Of a stretch of 64,000 nucleotides of DNA, positions 1-13,619 are shown in pieces. Made by a program: the position numbers and the translations under genes. The DNA comes from Vanessa cardui. Its lineage: Eukaryota; Arthropoda; Insecta; Lepidoptera; Nymphalidae. Every line of letters begins with the position of its first letter. The stretch's first letter is position 1. The notes under the pieces were generated by a model. It ran no database searches and was not told the origin of the DNA. It was given only the letters and a program-made list of their open reading frames with translations. The stretch spans positions 14,153,831-14,217,830 of the forward strand of contig NC_061125.1 of the NCBI RefSeq assembly GCF_905220365.1, written 5' to 3'.

Positions 1-183
1 ATGGCTGTTGGAATGGCGTCATAAATAGTTACTGACGTTGTTTATATTTGTGCAAAAATAATTTGTCGTTGTGTTACTTTATTTACAGTCTTTTTTGCAG
101 TGTGTCAAATACGATGTAATAATTGTATTGATCGTGTAAATGGACGATATACGATAATGTGTTAAGAACCTTGCTGTGAAACA
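1..183 (+). promoter_or_regulatory. 5' leader / promoter-proximal region of Scm
   Basis: Non-coding sequence directly upstream of the Scm start codon. An ATG at position 1 opens a frame that soon stops, so it is not a coding start. The window edge cuts the region, so neither the promoter nor any upstream non-coding exon can be placed. Confidence 0.4.
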
Positions 184-3100
184 ATGTCAAACAATACTGT
201 CGGCTCGTCGGGGCATGCTCCCGGCAAAATACGTGGACCTGGAAGACCGCCTAAACGTACATGTACTTGGTGTGCTGAGAGCAAAACTCCTTTAAAGTAT
301 GTTTTACCAACCGAAAATGGGAAAAAGGAATTCTGTTCCGAAACGTGTTTGTCAGAATTTAGACAGGCATATAGCAAAGGCGCTTGCCTTAATTGCGACA
401 ATGTTATTCGCGGTAATGCTCCTTCCAGTAGCAAAAACTTCTGCTCAACGTATTGTTTAAATAAATATCAAAAAAAGAATGAAAAACGAACAACTTCTCC
501 ACAGTCTGGTAATGGAGCAAATGGTACTGAAAATCATCCCAATAATAATTCCGCGGGATCATTTTATGATATTTACCAGTTGTTTGATTGGAATGAGTAT
601 ATGAAAGAAACAAACAGCTCCGCAGCACCACAAGATTGTTTTAAGCAAGCTCCAACACCACCAGTGAATGATTTCAAAGTGAACATGAAACTGGAGGCCT
701 TAGATCCTCGAAACCTAACTTCCACTTGTATAGCTACAGTTGTAGGTGTTTTAGGGCCGCGGTTGAGGTTAAGACTTGATGGAAGTGATAACAAAAATGA
801 TTTTTGGAGGCTTGTTGATGCTGGTGATATACATCCTATTGGTTACTGTGAAAAGAACGATGGTATGTTGCAGCCGCCTCTTGGTTTTCGTATGAATGCT
901 AGTAGCTGGCCAATGTTCTTACTCAAGACGTTAAATGGTGCAGAAATGGCTCCAGCTAAAGTATTTCAAGAAGAACCACCGACTCCTAAATCAAATGTAT
1001 TTGTTGTTGGTCAAAAATTAGAGGCTGTTGATAAAAAAAATCCCCAACTTATTTGCTGTGCAACTGTTGGGGCAGTAAAAAATGACCAGATACATGTTAC
1101 TTTTGATGGTTGGAGAGGTGCGTTCGATTACTGGTGTAGATATGATTCGAGAGATATTTTTCCTGTTGGGTGGTGTGCAAGGGCAGGTCATCCTTTGCAA
1201 CCACCAGGACAGAAAAGTGCTAGTGCACCATCTAGGTAAGGCAACTGTTCTAATATATCATTTTTATGAAAATTATTATGTATCATATAAATAAATAATT
1301 AACAATAAATATTTATACATTTATGATAAAGATAAAGGGATATCCCTAAAAAAAAATTAACATATAAATTTCTCTAATTTCAGGTTTAAGTTCCGAACTA
1401 GTGGTATCCCCAATCCCGCCTTACCGGAAGGTGGATCTACAGGAACTGGAAATACTAATGGAACAAATACAGTGACTCCTATTGCAAATGTGGTATTGCG
1501 TCTACGAAGTAGCTGTACTGGTGGTAGTTCTGCATTACCAACTTCAGTGACAGGAGTGGGTGCCTCCGGTGCTGCTGAAAATCTTGTCAAGGAATTGCTC
1601 AATTCTCACTCAGACCCACAGAAATTGACTCGGGCAATACTCACTGCTTCAAGTAGTTATTCAAATATAACTAACGTTCAGGTGAGGAGAGATTGATAAA
1701 TGTGAACTTAAAAATGTCTTCTTCAACGGTCATTTTTAATGTTCTTATATCAATATTAAGTCAAATTTAAGCTTTATTTTATTTAAGTAGGCTTTTAGAG
1801 GCACAGTTGAATTGTTATTGTTTAAGGATAATTTTAATAAAATGGTACCATCTACTTGTTCCTAAGAAGAACCAGCAATACTCATGGTAGATATTGCATG
1901 CATAACAGATTTATTTAAATTTATGTTAATTAGGGTTATATAAATTTTGTGTAGATATTTAATGAAGTATAGGGACATAAAGAAATACATAAGCTTAAAA
2001 TGCAATTTTCATTCCTGTGATATAAATATAATATCTGAGTAATAAATATAATAAGGGTTTTGTGTTATGTTCAAATCTAAGCTAGAAAAGAAAAGTTTGA
2101 ATTGCTCATTATTACGATGGGATTGCAGTTTTTCAATATTTTGCTTCTTTTTTGAACTTATTAAAGCGAATAACTTTTTAGGATACAATATGTGTCCACA
2201 AAATCATCACATGTAGGACACTAATGCTAAGTAGAATATTGTTTGACAATACCATTTAAATTAATAATATTATAAACTAATAAATTGTGTGAAAGTGGCA
2301 AATATTAAATATAATGTTAAATAAAATAGTTAAGATTTCATAAATTCTTACAGGTTTCTTCCGGAAGTAAGAGTTACTCAGTAAAAGTACCATTGGAGTT
2401 GACAACAGATGAATTAAAGAACTGGTTGAAGTTAGTTTGTGCTGGTGTAGGATGCTGTGTTGGAATGATAGAAATAGACACAGGAGAGGCTGCTGGCCGG
2501 CCTTGCACACTGTGTGGTGAATCTACTTCTAACACTGTTACATCTGCAGCTCCTGTGAAAAGGGCAAAAAGTGTAAGATTATCTTTCATATACTATATTG
2601 CAATTATTGAATGTAATAAAAACAATCTTTTATGTTGTTCATAAAATTCCTTTAAATTACTAAATATATTACTTGATAATATTACATAAGTATAAACAAT
2701 TTCTTTATTAAGGAATTATTTAATATTATTATAGACATTAACTTGCCCATAATATCCTTATTTTTTTGGTATATAGGAATGACAGCTTTCATGATATATG
2801 TTTTGTAGAAATGATTTTGCCTTGGATTGGTGCCTTGGATTTTGCCACAATATGGATGATTTAGTCACCTACATTCTTGATTTGTAGATAGAGTATAATA
2901 AAATTCTTGTATTAGCCCATGGGATTCGGGGTTTCATTCTATCCCACAGACAAGCTTTAGTAGTTATTTAATAATTTTTTATATTTAAAAAAAAGTAAAG
3001 TAAAGTAACAGCCTGTAAATTTCCCACTGCTGGGATAAGGCCTCCTCTACCATTAAGGAGAGGGTTTGGAACATATTCCACCACGCTGTTCCAATGCGGG

Positions 3101-4618
3101 TTGGTGGAATGCACATGTGGCAGAATTTCGATGAAATTAGACACATGCAGGTTTCCTCACGATGTGTATGATGATGAATTATAAACACAAATGAAGCACA
3201 TATATATAGTGTTGTTTCTTTTCTTTTTTTTTTTAATATATATATATTTATTACAATAATATTACAGGAGTCACCTACTGGTAGCCCAGTAAATGGTTCT
3301 GGAGAGGCATCGGGCGGGAAGATGGCGCGCGTGTCGCCGGAGAGGCCGGAGCCCGCGTCGTCCACGACGGGCGCGCCGCCGCCGCCCTCGCCCGCCACGG
3401 CGCCCGCCGACTGGTCCGTGGAGGATGTGATAGGCTTCATAGCCGCCGCTGACCAGGCTCTAGCGGCTCATGCTGATCTCTTCAGAAAACATGTAAGTTG
3501 TTATAATATTTTACAATTTATATAGTTTAGATTCATAAATAGTAATATTCTTCGGGTAGATAATATTTGTATTTCGAAAAAGAGATTGAAAAAAAGAAAA
3601 TACTCACATAATTGTTGCATTCTTAGATATAATATAACTATCTTAAATATGTCTAAGAATGCAGATGTATAAAAGTCAAGGCTTGGAATACTATTTTAAA
3701 TAAATTGCTTACTATAGTGGAATTATTGCCCAAATGTATGTATATGTATATGTATAATATTAAAAAAACTCCAAAATCGATTAATTATATTAAGAAAAGC
3801 ATTTAAAAAGGAAAAGTTTTCGTTCTTCATTTTATATGAGTTGTATAAAAATAATAAACAATAGTTTTACGATTAACTGGAGGGGAATAATAGTAAGTGT
3901 ACGTTAAAAGGCATTGTTAATATAATATTTATTACCATATGTTAATATGATTGTGTGTCATCAAATATTAATGCACCAATAGAATGATATTAAAAACCGT
4001 TTTTTTTTACTAATGCCGTAAATATACGCGAATCCGACTCGAAGGACCAAAAATGTAACATTAGAGAAAACGCGATTTTATACCACTGCTTATCTGACCT
4101 GCCTGACGGTCATTCCTAAAACTTTTTGGCAAGAAAACTTACTTTAATGTTAGAAACTTTAATACTACTAAATAATAGTGACATCTATTGTAAAGTTTGC
4201 ACGATCCATCTATAAAGATAAAGAGCACCTTACTGGTTTTTATCTTTATAGTGGCCAGTTTAACACTGATTTATCTCAACTAGCTCAAGTTGTCTTAGTA
4301 TTAATAATTACCAAATAATCTCAATCTCTCTCAAATGTCATATAAATATTAAAATTACAATTATGCGTAATTAATATACTTCTGGTTAGAAATACTATGA
4401 AAATATTCTATGTTTTGGCCTTGTTTTATTGAAATTTTATACATAAAATAGTAATTGACATAAATCACTTTTATTGTTTACAGGAAATAGATGGAAAAGC
4501 CCTGCTATTACTGAATTCAGATATGATGATGAAATACATGGGATTAAAGCTTGGCCCTGCATTGAAAATATGTAATTTAGTTTCGAAAATTAAAAATCGT
4601 CGACACTATAGCACTTAG
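184..4618 (+). CDS. Scm: Polycomb protein Scm (Sex comb on midleg), 5 coding exons
   Basis: Exons 184-1235, 1384-1681, 2354-2572, 3268-3492 and 4484-4618 have GT-AG borders and sum to 1929 nt, giving 642 aa. Domains in order: an AT-hook-like RGPGRPPKR (residues 17-25); two FCS-type cysteine clusters (about 27-55, starting CTWC, and 68-91, ending FCSTYC); MBT repeat 1 (about 134-232, with KLEALDPRN and FWRLVDAGDIHPIGYC); MBT repeat 2 (about 243-342, with KLEAVDKKNP and RDIFPVGWC); a SLED-like segment across exons 2-3 (NVVLRLR, later ELKNWLKLVC); and a C-terminal SAM domain (about 571-640, DWSVEDVIGFI to MGLKLGPALKICNLVSKI). In the known family, Scm binds methyl-lysine peptides through MBT repeats and links PRC1 and PRC2 through its SAM polymer in the nucleus. 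Length is close to vertebrate SCMH1/SCML2 and shorter than Drosophila Scm. Exon 4 is far more GC-rich than its surroundings and encodes a Pro/Ala-rich linker. Intron 3 carries a SINE ending about 55 bp before the acceptor. Confidence 0.95.
2993..3211 (-). repeat. SINE family A, 5'-truncated copy in Scm intron 3
   Basis: In antisense this has the body shared with the copy at 8829-9130: GCATTGGAACAGCGTGGTGG, AGGAAACCTGCATGTG and the CAGCAGTGGGAAATT end. It lacks the tRNA-like head. Its 3' tail is a repeated TTTAC rather than the GTT tail of other copies. Confidence 0.75.
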
Positions 4619-6290
4619 TTATAAAACACTAGTAAGTTTTGAAACTATGAGTTTCGGTTTTAATAGTGTAAAATATAGCATTTGCTTTTCAAGTATTTTT
4701 GCAAGCATTTCATACAAATAACTATTTCTCTTGCTATGTATAACTTCACATTGAATCTCTGCATCAAATTGTTTATAAAAATAATCACATTAAAAAGAAC
4801 AGTACAAAATGTAAGGACAGTTCTATTTGAAGGTTATTTATGACTATTTAAAATTATTGATTTTATAAAACCAAACAAACGCTGTTCAGAGTTTTAAAGT
4901 GTACAATTTAACTATTTCTTGTAAGATAAAATAATAGTATAGTCATGTAAATAAGTATTTTCATTGAGTGAACATGCATTTAATGTAGTTTGTACTCATT
5001 TAGCAGCATGAAATTGTATTATCGTAAGACTTGAGAGTTTGTTATACATTTTGCTTTATTATTTGTTATTTCTCTTGTATATACTTTAAAAGAATTGGCT
5101 AGTCGTATGCAGTACTATGCATAATCAAATAACGCCTAACGGTTATTGTAGCCCCTACAATTTGGTTGAGTAAAACTTTTGGATCAGTATCGTAAATATT
5201 ATTCATTCGAACACCGGAACAATATTCTTATATAAATATTAATACGATATTGAAGCCAGTTAAATTATAAATTTCATTTGTAATATCGAATGATTAAATT
5301 CTATACAATGTACAGAAATTTTATTGTAGATTAGGGTCTTAGTGCCTTTCAATAATTAGGTGTACTTAAAATGCCTGTCCCTCTAGGAGCAAGTTCTCCG
5401 ACCTCATTGAAATGATAACTCCAATAATAATAAATATTATATTTAGGAAATATTGTCGACATAACTTATTTAAAAAAAAAAATATTTACAATGTCATTAG
5501 AATCTGTGTTTGTTATAGATATTGATATGACCCTGTCTATTTTAACTAGTGATGTTCCTCGTTTGTCATTTTGATGTTTTTTTTTATTTGACAAGCAATT
5601 ATTTCATGTATATCTTTATATGTTTCATAATAATAATAATAAATATAATTTGCCATTTGAAGGGTTATTATAATGTGATATTTCACTGTTATCTGTTATA
5701 GTGATAAATAATTAAAATATAATAAAATTATGTTGCATTATAAATTAAGTGATATTCTAAGTTTATACATGACATAACTACTAAGGTGTAGAACATTATA
5801 TCATTGGCGCGTTGCCCATATTGTTGCTGTAAATATTTTTAATTTGTATTTCGAATGTACTTTTTTTTTTTAATTTAATTAAAGTTCCATTAATTAGCTT
5901 TTACATAAAACATAATGATTGCATTTTTTCATGAAAAATAAATAATTTCGATTTCAGTCTGGTGTTGTGACTTTGATTAATTTAGTATTTGTTTTTTTTT
6001 TTCTTGTTTAAATAATTATTATTTATGAGTCAATACTTTAAAAGATATCATAAAATGTAGCAATAAATAATGTGTTATCTAATATATGTATTCACTGTTT
6101 CAGAGTACACGCGATTATAATGTATGGGTCTGTAAATAGTACATAGGTACAATAGGGGGAATGTGAAAGTGTTTTCACATTACAAAGCTATTATTTTATT
6201 ACGGTAGAATTTTTAATAATTTTATGTAAATAGCTGAATAATGAAACAGATGTGTATAAATAAAATAAAGTTCGAATATAATTCATGTGT
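4619..6290 (+). other. probable long 3' UTR of Scm, with candidate poly(A) signals at 6259-6269
   Basis: No coding potential is visible after the Scm stop. Two overlapping AATAAA hexamers at 6259-6269 are followed by a T/GT-rich stretch (about 6283-6300), the usual layout of a cleavage site. AATAAA-like strings also occur earlier in this AT-rich DNA, so a shorter 3' UTR is equally possible. Confidence 0.35.
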
Positions 6291-7096
6291 TTTTATTTAT
6301 TTACAAGTCTGGTAACACTAAGAAAAATACGGATGCGTTCTATTTAAAAAACGATGAGTAACATAAGGCTCTAAATTAATAAAAACATAACTCGTGTTAA
6401 AATTAATTGCACTTAATTAGTTTGTTCCAGTCTACACGCATATTTTTTAATTTAAATGCATAAAATGTATCCGGTACGTAGTTATTTGTCACAGGAAGAA
6501 GGTTAACGACATGACACACATATGTCGAATAATGCATGGCTTTTGGAGCAGACTAAGTGAATATCTGCTTGCATATTTATAATGCCAGTGGCCAGGGGTT
6601 AATGAAGGAGACCAGCTGACTGACATTGGGTGATGATAGTGATGAAATAAAAGATGAAATAGTCACTTCTGTGTATATTTTTATGTTACGTTGGTAGAAG
6701 ACGATATGGTCCCTTAGTGTAAGTGATCATAGACCACTCCGAAATAGGCTTTAAGCAATATCAACGAAGTTTGAATATACGACTATCTCAAATCACGTCT
6801 GACTTGGCCTGCCAAAGTTAGATGCAAATTTCATCAATACATTCAATTACAAGTCATGGTTTGGGTCATAACAATATGCATGTCTTTCGAAAATTCCAGG
6901 ATGAAATTGTCACATCAATTATAAAAGGCACAAGTGCTACCGACCTTAAGTTAACATTTCCATTCAATAAACGGTTTATTTTCAGCTGCACAATTAAACA
7001 GAGCCGATTGGGTTCTTGAAATAAAAAAAAACTCAAAATTAAAATAATGTGTACAAAATTTTTGATGACCTCGACTTCGAGTAGTTTGTATTTCGT

Positions 7097-7165
7097 ACAC
7101 GGGTTTTCATGGGCACGCTTCTCCGAGGTCCCGGGTTCGATTCCAGGCCGAATTCAACTCGTAAG
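7097..7165 (+). repeat. SINE family B fragment (head only)
   Basis: Matches the tRNA-like head of the copies at 28988 and 43344 through CCGAGGTCCCGGGTTCGATT, a B-box-like core, and then breaks off. Confidence 0.6.
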
Positions 7166-7294
7166 TACTTGTACGTCGTAAGTACTCATCAAGCGAAAAA
7201 TCTTGTATTGCCTTACCATAATTAAGGCTAAGCTCAGGAGGGCAGTTATTAGTAGGTTGCAGGATCCTCCTTGATGGAACTCATTACTTACCAA

Positions 7295-7350
7295 AAGTAA
7301 AGTAACAGCCTGTACATTCCCACGGCTAAGATAAGGCCTCTTCTTTCTAA
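7295..7350 (-). repeat. SINE family A fragment (3' tail)
   Basis: Short antisense match to the SINE A 3' end (AAGTAACAGCCTGTA then TAAGGCCTC), with the TTTAC-type tail. Confidence 0.5.
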
Positions 7351-8828
7351 ATTACCTAAAGTACGAGGTAAATTTGTTTGGTAAATAGATAGCATTTGTA
7401 GAAAACCTTATCGTACTTCCTAATATCGCTCCAATGTCAATAGGTACCTACTTCATTTACATATTATATCTATAAATTTAAACTACTAAATTTTATGATT
7501 CCTATATTTAGAATCATGAACTCCATAGGTATATACATGTATTTGACATGTTGAGTTCATCTCCTTAGAGCATTAGTATTTATATTGTTAATGTCTAGGG
7601 TACAGGCGTTTGCCCACAGCCCAGCACTGAGTATGTAAGTGCTAATGGAATATATCGTTTTTGATAAGTTCATATGCATTTTAATCAACGTTTAGTTAAA
7701 AATTATTCATTGTATAAAATAACACTTATTTAAATTTTAATTAAAAAAAAGCAATAGTTATGGTTTCGTTTTACGTTAATTGCTCCACTATCAGCCGTTG
7801 CAACAGTGCATTTAACATTTAGAGCAATTTACACACTAATTATTATTATTTTTTCATCTAATGTGAATGTATATGGTGTATGTGTGTACCGCACATAATA
7901 TCGCTTAATCTTTGCCCTAAACGTTACGTGAATTATGTCAACATTTTCATACAACTATTCTATAAAGTTAATGGAATATAAGTAAGTAGGTAGGTAAGTA
8001 TCTGTTTTAAGAATTGACAACGCTATGTGTAACTTTTATTTGAACATTGATTCAAAAATTACGAAAGTTTTAAGCCATGCTTTAAAAACGAAAGTTTTTT
8101 TTTTTATATCCGGATTATGCAAGCATAACATATAACATATTTATCCTATCTACTACTCTGTAGCATTATGGCTAGTTTTTATTTATTTGTTTTATTTGAT
8201 GTAAATCGACATTATTGAATAATACGTTACTATGAATAGTAACGTAATAAAATTGCTTTTGCCTGATTGCAAAAATATTATATCAATAATATAATGAGGT
8301 AAATTCCTTCCAGATAGATTTCGACTATTTTCTAGTAACACAATTAACCAAGTGCCCAAGAAGTAAGGCATAAACCGGCGCAAGACCAATGACTTTAAGA
8401 GCTTGATGAGTATAGAAGTGTAAATACTGTCAACTTCCGATATCCGTTCTGCTAAGGCTGAGTATTACAGAAATTTGGTGGCTAGCCACTCGAATGAAGT
8501 AGGAGTTTTACATAAGCATGTTAACAAATTTGTATTTAAAAATTTACTAAAGTATTTTTTATCATCATTTTATTTAAATAAACTGTGTGAATTGCTAGTT
8601 GTAATAATGCCCTAATTAGTTAACAAGCTAAGATTAAAAGACTAAGATGTTTGTGGTATGTTTATTCGGGATTCCCGCTAAAACTACTCTAAATACGACA
8701 GATTTTACGATAAAGCAGTGGCTTTGTCCTTGAGTAGAATTAAGATGAAACGTTTGTACTTTAACATAACATATACAGGTAAAGAATAACGTATGCCGTA
8801 TATGCCGTTTATTGCGAGTCATATTAAA

Positions 8829-9130
8829 TACAACAACAACAGCCTGTAAATTCCCACTGCTGGGCTAAAGGCCTCCTCTCCCTTTGAGGAGAATGCTTGG
8901 AACATATTCCACCACGCTGTTCCAATGCGGGTTGGTGGAATACACATGTGGCAGAATTTCTATGAAATTTGTCACATGCAGGTTTCCTCACGATGTTTTC
9001 CTTCACCGCTGAGCACGAGATGAATTATAAAGACAAAATAAGCACATGAATCAGCGGTGCTTGCCTGGGTTCGAACCCGCAATCATCGGTTAAGTTGCAA
9101 GCGTTCTAACCACTGGGCCATCTCGACTCT
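8829..9130 (-). repeat. SINE family A, full-length copy
   Basis: Antisense element of about 300 bp. It has a tRNA-like head (GAGATGGCCCAGTGGTTAGA and a GGGTTCGAACCC B-box), the common body, and a (GTT)n 3' tail. It is a tRNA-derived SINE rather than a tRNA gene because the head is fused to a conserved non-tRNA body repeated through the window. Confidence 0.85.
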
Positions 9131-9869
9131 TTATTAAATACACTCTTTATTAAATACACTTGCCAAGATATAAAAAAAGCTGTAGGTTTTTTACGAGGAC
9201 TCGTCGGGGTCCACGTTAAACTATTTTCTCTTTTGTATTTTTTGTTGTATTTATTCGTACATGAGTTGTTTCATGCATACTAATAGATCTTGTAAGATAT
9301 CACACATAGGTACATGCACGTCGATAATACAGCGTGGAGGGGCGCGCCTTCGTATGAAAATAGATCAATTCTATATTTTCTTCATGTACCTACTGATTAA
9401 CCAATTTCGTCTTAAATAAAGTGCCTTTACTTATAACTCGAATCGTGTGATAATTCATTTTTAAATTAAAAAAACCACTAAATATTTGTTCATTTTGTAT
9501 TGTTACATAAATTGATTGACATTTATGATTATTGCTCTGCTTCTTAAAGTCGAAGCGTAAAATTACATTGCCTTTAAAATTCCTCAATAAAGTGACTATT
9601 TAACGCAATAGCGCAATAACATAAATAATACTTTTTAATTAATCGCGAAATTATTAATTGCATTTTTTTTAATAAATACTCGTAGATAACTCCAGTAGCT
9701 ACAGAAAAATCAATTTATAATCTAATATTGTTGTTCATTATGCCATCGATAATTTCTTCACTATCGATCTTCAGCGCTTACGTTAATTATTTCAAATAGT
9801 TCAGTTACAAAAGCATTATGATATTAAGTTAGAAATGTCACTACATCACGTTTAAATGCATTTAATGAC

Positions 9870-10058
9870 AGTAGTATCGCGATTCGCGACGAGCGAGAGC
9901 ACAACTCAGCGGCGCGAGCGCATTATCAAAAAGACTAAAGAATACCAAGCCAGTCTGTTGCTGTATGCCATTGGATAAACATTCACCGCCTATCCCCAAT
10001 GATACGAAAGTGTGTGCTAGCTTATTAGTGTTATAGTGCAGAAAGCAGACTCAATACC
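9870..10058 (+). promoter_or_regulatory. probable promoter / 5' UTR of the first SLC22-like gene
   Basis: A local GC- and CpG-rich patch at about 9876-9925 (ATCGCGATTCGCGACGAGCG, then GCGGCGCGAGCGC) stands out in AT-rich DNA just upstream of the start codon at 10059. Its position suggests a core promoter or first-exon leader. No TATA box or initiator was assigned with confidence. Confidence 0.35.
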
Positions 10059-12851
10059 ATGGAGCTTCAAAATCACAAAGAGGAAAATGGTAAGAATGTT
10101 TGTGGTGAAAGTATACGACCTCGATATTGCAAATATTGAGGCTCTAACCTTGATTATAAGCTGATACTACAAAGACATGAAATAATACATGTTTCTTTTG
10201 TATCTTAAATTAAAATATTTTATTAAATATTTAAAACAAAATTTCATTGTTAATAAATTTATTATTTTCTTATTTTAATTATTTACATAGTAATCAACTT
10301 ATTTCGTTAGTTTTTAATATTCATTATATTTAATCGCAATTTGTAATATATTACCATGGTTATAATGAGCGCTTAATAATTTAAGTTTCGCTTAAATTAT
10401 TTTCAATGTTATAATAGAGCGGGAATTGATATTTGACCTTTAAATAATTGTTTTAAAGCCTTGGAAGGCCTGTAAAATAATACAATAACATTATATTTTC
10501 TATTTCATTAACATTATCACTAAAAACACTTAAGTGATTACAAAAAAAGGCCAAGAGTTTTTGTTGCTGTCGATGAATTTCTAAATAGTTTTTACTATAA
10601 TATATGAGTGAATACTCTTTAATGCTAGATGAAAATAGCTGTAAAAATATTAATATATTATCGACACTTAAGTCATATGCAATGATTATGAGTTTAAGTG
10701 AAAAAATATTCCAAGGTTTTTATATTCCAGGTAATATTCATCAATTAATTATATATTGTTTATTTAGTAATTCATGTAATAAGTAATAAAATAACGTAAA
10801 CCCGGCATTAAATATTACATTATATACTAATTGTCACTAGATATTAGAAACGTAATTTTAATTAATTTGAAAGTTGAACAACTTGTTACGGCTATAAATC
10901 AACTCACGTAAGATAATAAAAGTATAATATTACATATTACTTAAATATAACAAAATTATCTAATGTTCATAAATAATAAACAATAAAATAACGTCTATTG
11001 TCGTCGTCTCTGTTTAAAACTGTAACTACAATTTTTACGTGTTATTAATAAAGAATTATATTTATTGTTATTTAATAATATTTTTAGACTTACTTTATTA
11101 TTAGTTTTTATTTTTTATTTACAGGCATAAGTTCAAATCGAAATGTTCCGAATCAAGATATCATACAAAGAGTGATAGGCTCTTTCGGAAAATATCAGTT
11201 ATACTTATGTTTATTGATATTTTTATCAAAGTTTCCGGTGGCTTTTCACCAGATGGCCATTATATTCCTATCGCCAAAAGTAGAATACAATTGTGGGGGT
11301 TCTAGTGATGGAATATGCCCATGTCCGAATCCACAATATAACACTTCGATATTTACAAACTCAATTATTATGGAATGGAATTTGATATGTGATAGAAAAT
11401 GGCTGACGAGTTTTACGCAAACGTTGTTTCAACTAGGAACTTTATTGGGCAGTGTACTGTTTGGAATGGCTTCTGATAGGTAAGGTAATTAAACGTGATC
11501 AATATATTAGATCTTTTTTAAATAATTGATATAAAAAAACAAACATGAATTTAACTTTCATAGTATCGATGTATTTTACGTCTATAATGTTCAATTCATG
11601 GGATTTAATTAGGTTTTCAAGTATTTTTTTATTCGAAAAATAATTATGATTTTGTGTTTTTAGGTTTGGAAGAATAAAGCCTCTCTTACTAGCAGTTGTT
11701 ATTCAAGTCTCGATGGGCATAGTTGCCGCATATGTACCAGACTTTTGGACGTTTACGTTCATTCGATTTTTAGTAGGAATGTCTGTTGGAGGTACAATGG
11801 TCACCGGTTTTGTAATTGTTATGGAATTTGTTGGGACAAAATATCGAGATGTCATTTCGGCACTTTATCAAGTCCCATTTAATATGGGTCACATGTTGCT
11901 GCCAGTTTTTGGATATTTCTTCAGGGACTACAAGGACTTTCAATTAGCGATATCTTTACCAGGAATTATCCTCCTTTCATATTTCTTTCTAATACCCGAG
12001 ACGCCTCGTTGGTTGATAGCAGTACATAAAACGGATGAAGCTATTACAATATTGGAACGAGTAGCTAAAGTGTAAGATTTTGCATTAATGATTGTATTAA
12101 AATATTTTGCGACCAATACTATTATTAAATATGTCTTTTATTTTATAGAAATAATCGTCCGACCGAAAACATAAGAAGGGATGTGGAATTATATCAAGAA
12201 TCGGTTCAAAAGAGTCAACTTAAAAAAGGAAATATATTGGATCTTTTTCGGACACCGAATTTGAGAAAAAACATTTTGGCGATGTCGTTCAACTGGTTGA
12301 CTTGCAGTTACTGTTTCTATGGAGTCTCACAATACGTTGGTCAATTAAGTGGTAATGTTTTTGTAAACGTGGCAGCGAGTGCCAGCGTCACTCTACTCGG
12401 GACCTTAGCGTCTATACCTTTAATGAAAGTAATTGGTAGAAGAACTATTTTGATAGTGTTTAATGCTATATGCGGTTTATGTTTGTTAGTTTTATGCGTT
12501 ATCCCAGAAGGCGTAGGTTCTGTTGTTTGTGCAAGTATTGGAGTAGTAGCTAGCTTCATTGTTTTCGTGTTAGTATACTTATATTGTACAGAATTATTTC
12601 CAACAGTTGTACGAAACGCTGCTCTTGGATTTTCTTCAATGATGGCGCGTGTAGGTTCGATGTTGGCACCTTTTGTGATAGAATTGAGAGACGTTGCTCT
12701 CTGGATGCCTCCACTAATCTTTGCGATATTCCCACTTGTAGCAGCGTGTATAGCGTTCGTTCTCCCTGAGACTAAAGGTTGTGAGTTGATGACTACAATA
12801 GAGGAGGGAGAACAATTTGGCAAAAAGAAATCAACAACAAGTAAAACATAG
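10059..12851 (+). CDS. SLC22-type organic ion transporter (MFS), paralog 1
   Basis: Exons 10059-10089, 11125-11479, 11664-12071 and 12149-12851 sum to 1497 nt, giving 498 aa, a normal SLC22 length. The first exon is only 31 nt and encodes MELQNHKEEN. Diagnostic features: the TM2-TM3 loop motif SDRFGR (about 127-132), PETPRWL (about 240-246), ELFPTVVRN (about 413-421) and PETKG (about 471-475). A cysteine-rich first extracellular loop (CGG..., CPCPNPQY, WNLICDRKW) follows TM1, as in organic cation/anion transporters. Hydrophobic segments fit a 12-helix plasma-membrane transporter. Insect homologues are usually labelled organic cation transporter-like or carcinine transporter-like; the substrate cannot be read from sequence. 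It is the first of five paralogs and shares its two phase-2 introns with all of them. Confidence 0.9.
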
Positions 12852-13619
12852 AATATTATTTTTATGAAAAACTACTTTTAAGTTAGATTATAAATGTAAA
12901 TAGTATTGTAGTAAATATTAAAAAAATAATATCTATGTATTTTTTATTTCACATAATTATGACTTTTTTATCGGCGTTCTTTCTTAAGCACAGATAAATG
13001 CTGATTTTACGGGTTACAAAGCTTTATATCATAAATACAAAAAAATATGGCTTAAAACTACAAACACACGGCAACTAAGTAGGCGCCTATACTGATCATT
13101 AATATCTTGTTTATTTAAATTTGGCAGTCACAATACTTCGGTAGTTTTATTGTTCCAAACTTTGTTTATGAAAGAAAGATGATTGATGTCTAAAGCTAAC
13201 AAATCACCAATATTTATTTCTCACTTTTATGATGATATTATCACCAAGATTTATTGCTTGTATCATAAGGAAGACTTTAATCCAAGATTCCTGATTGCAA
13301 GTGACATTTTATATAAAGTATTTATGTACTATGAGTTTATTTGATATAAAGGCTAAGTGTGTCTAGGGTGTGCTAACCCTGGCCTAGATTCAGCTTAAAC
13401 AGATGACTTCGAAGAAACGATGCGTTGTTACTTTATGAAACTTTCCTTAGGAAATTGTATGTATATATTCAGTATACACTGAATTTTCATGTACTTCGTC
13501 TCTATGTAAATCTATTTCATCTCAAAACATTGTAAGGAAACATGCATCTTATACATGATCTTTCTGCTGTATGGAAATAGGTCTAAATTTAAAAATTACT
13601 TCGAGATAGAACTTTCTGT

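Larger units (their letters stand above)
6291..9869. other. intergenic, no gene seen
   Basis: AT-rich DNA between Scm and the first transporter. All frames are short and frequently interrupted. Recognisable content is limited to two SINE fragments (7097-7165 and 7295-7350) and one full SINE (8829-9130). Confidence 0.6.

Noticed and set aside
4210..4251. 13-bp inverted repeat (CTATAAAGATAAA and its complement) in Scm intron 4
   Set aside because: Short, AT-rich and likely by chance in this base composition.
8829..9130. tRNA gene suggested by A/B-box-like sequence (also at 16107, 34905, 43344 and others)
   Set aside because: The tRNA-like part is fused to the same non-tRNA body in every copy and no full cloverleaf could be drawn, so these are SINE heads.
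12341..12823. 160-codon open frame on the minus strand
   Set aside because: Shadow of the last exon of transporter paralog 1 on the opposite strand; no known motif.
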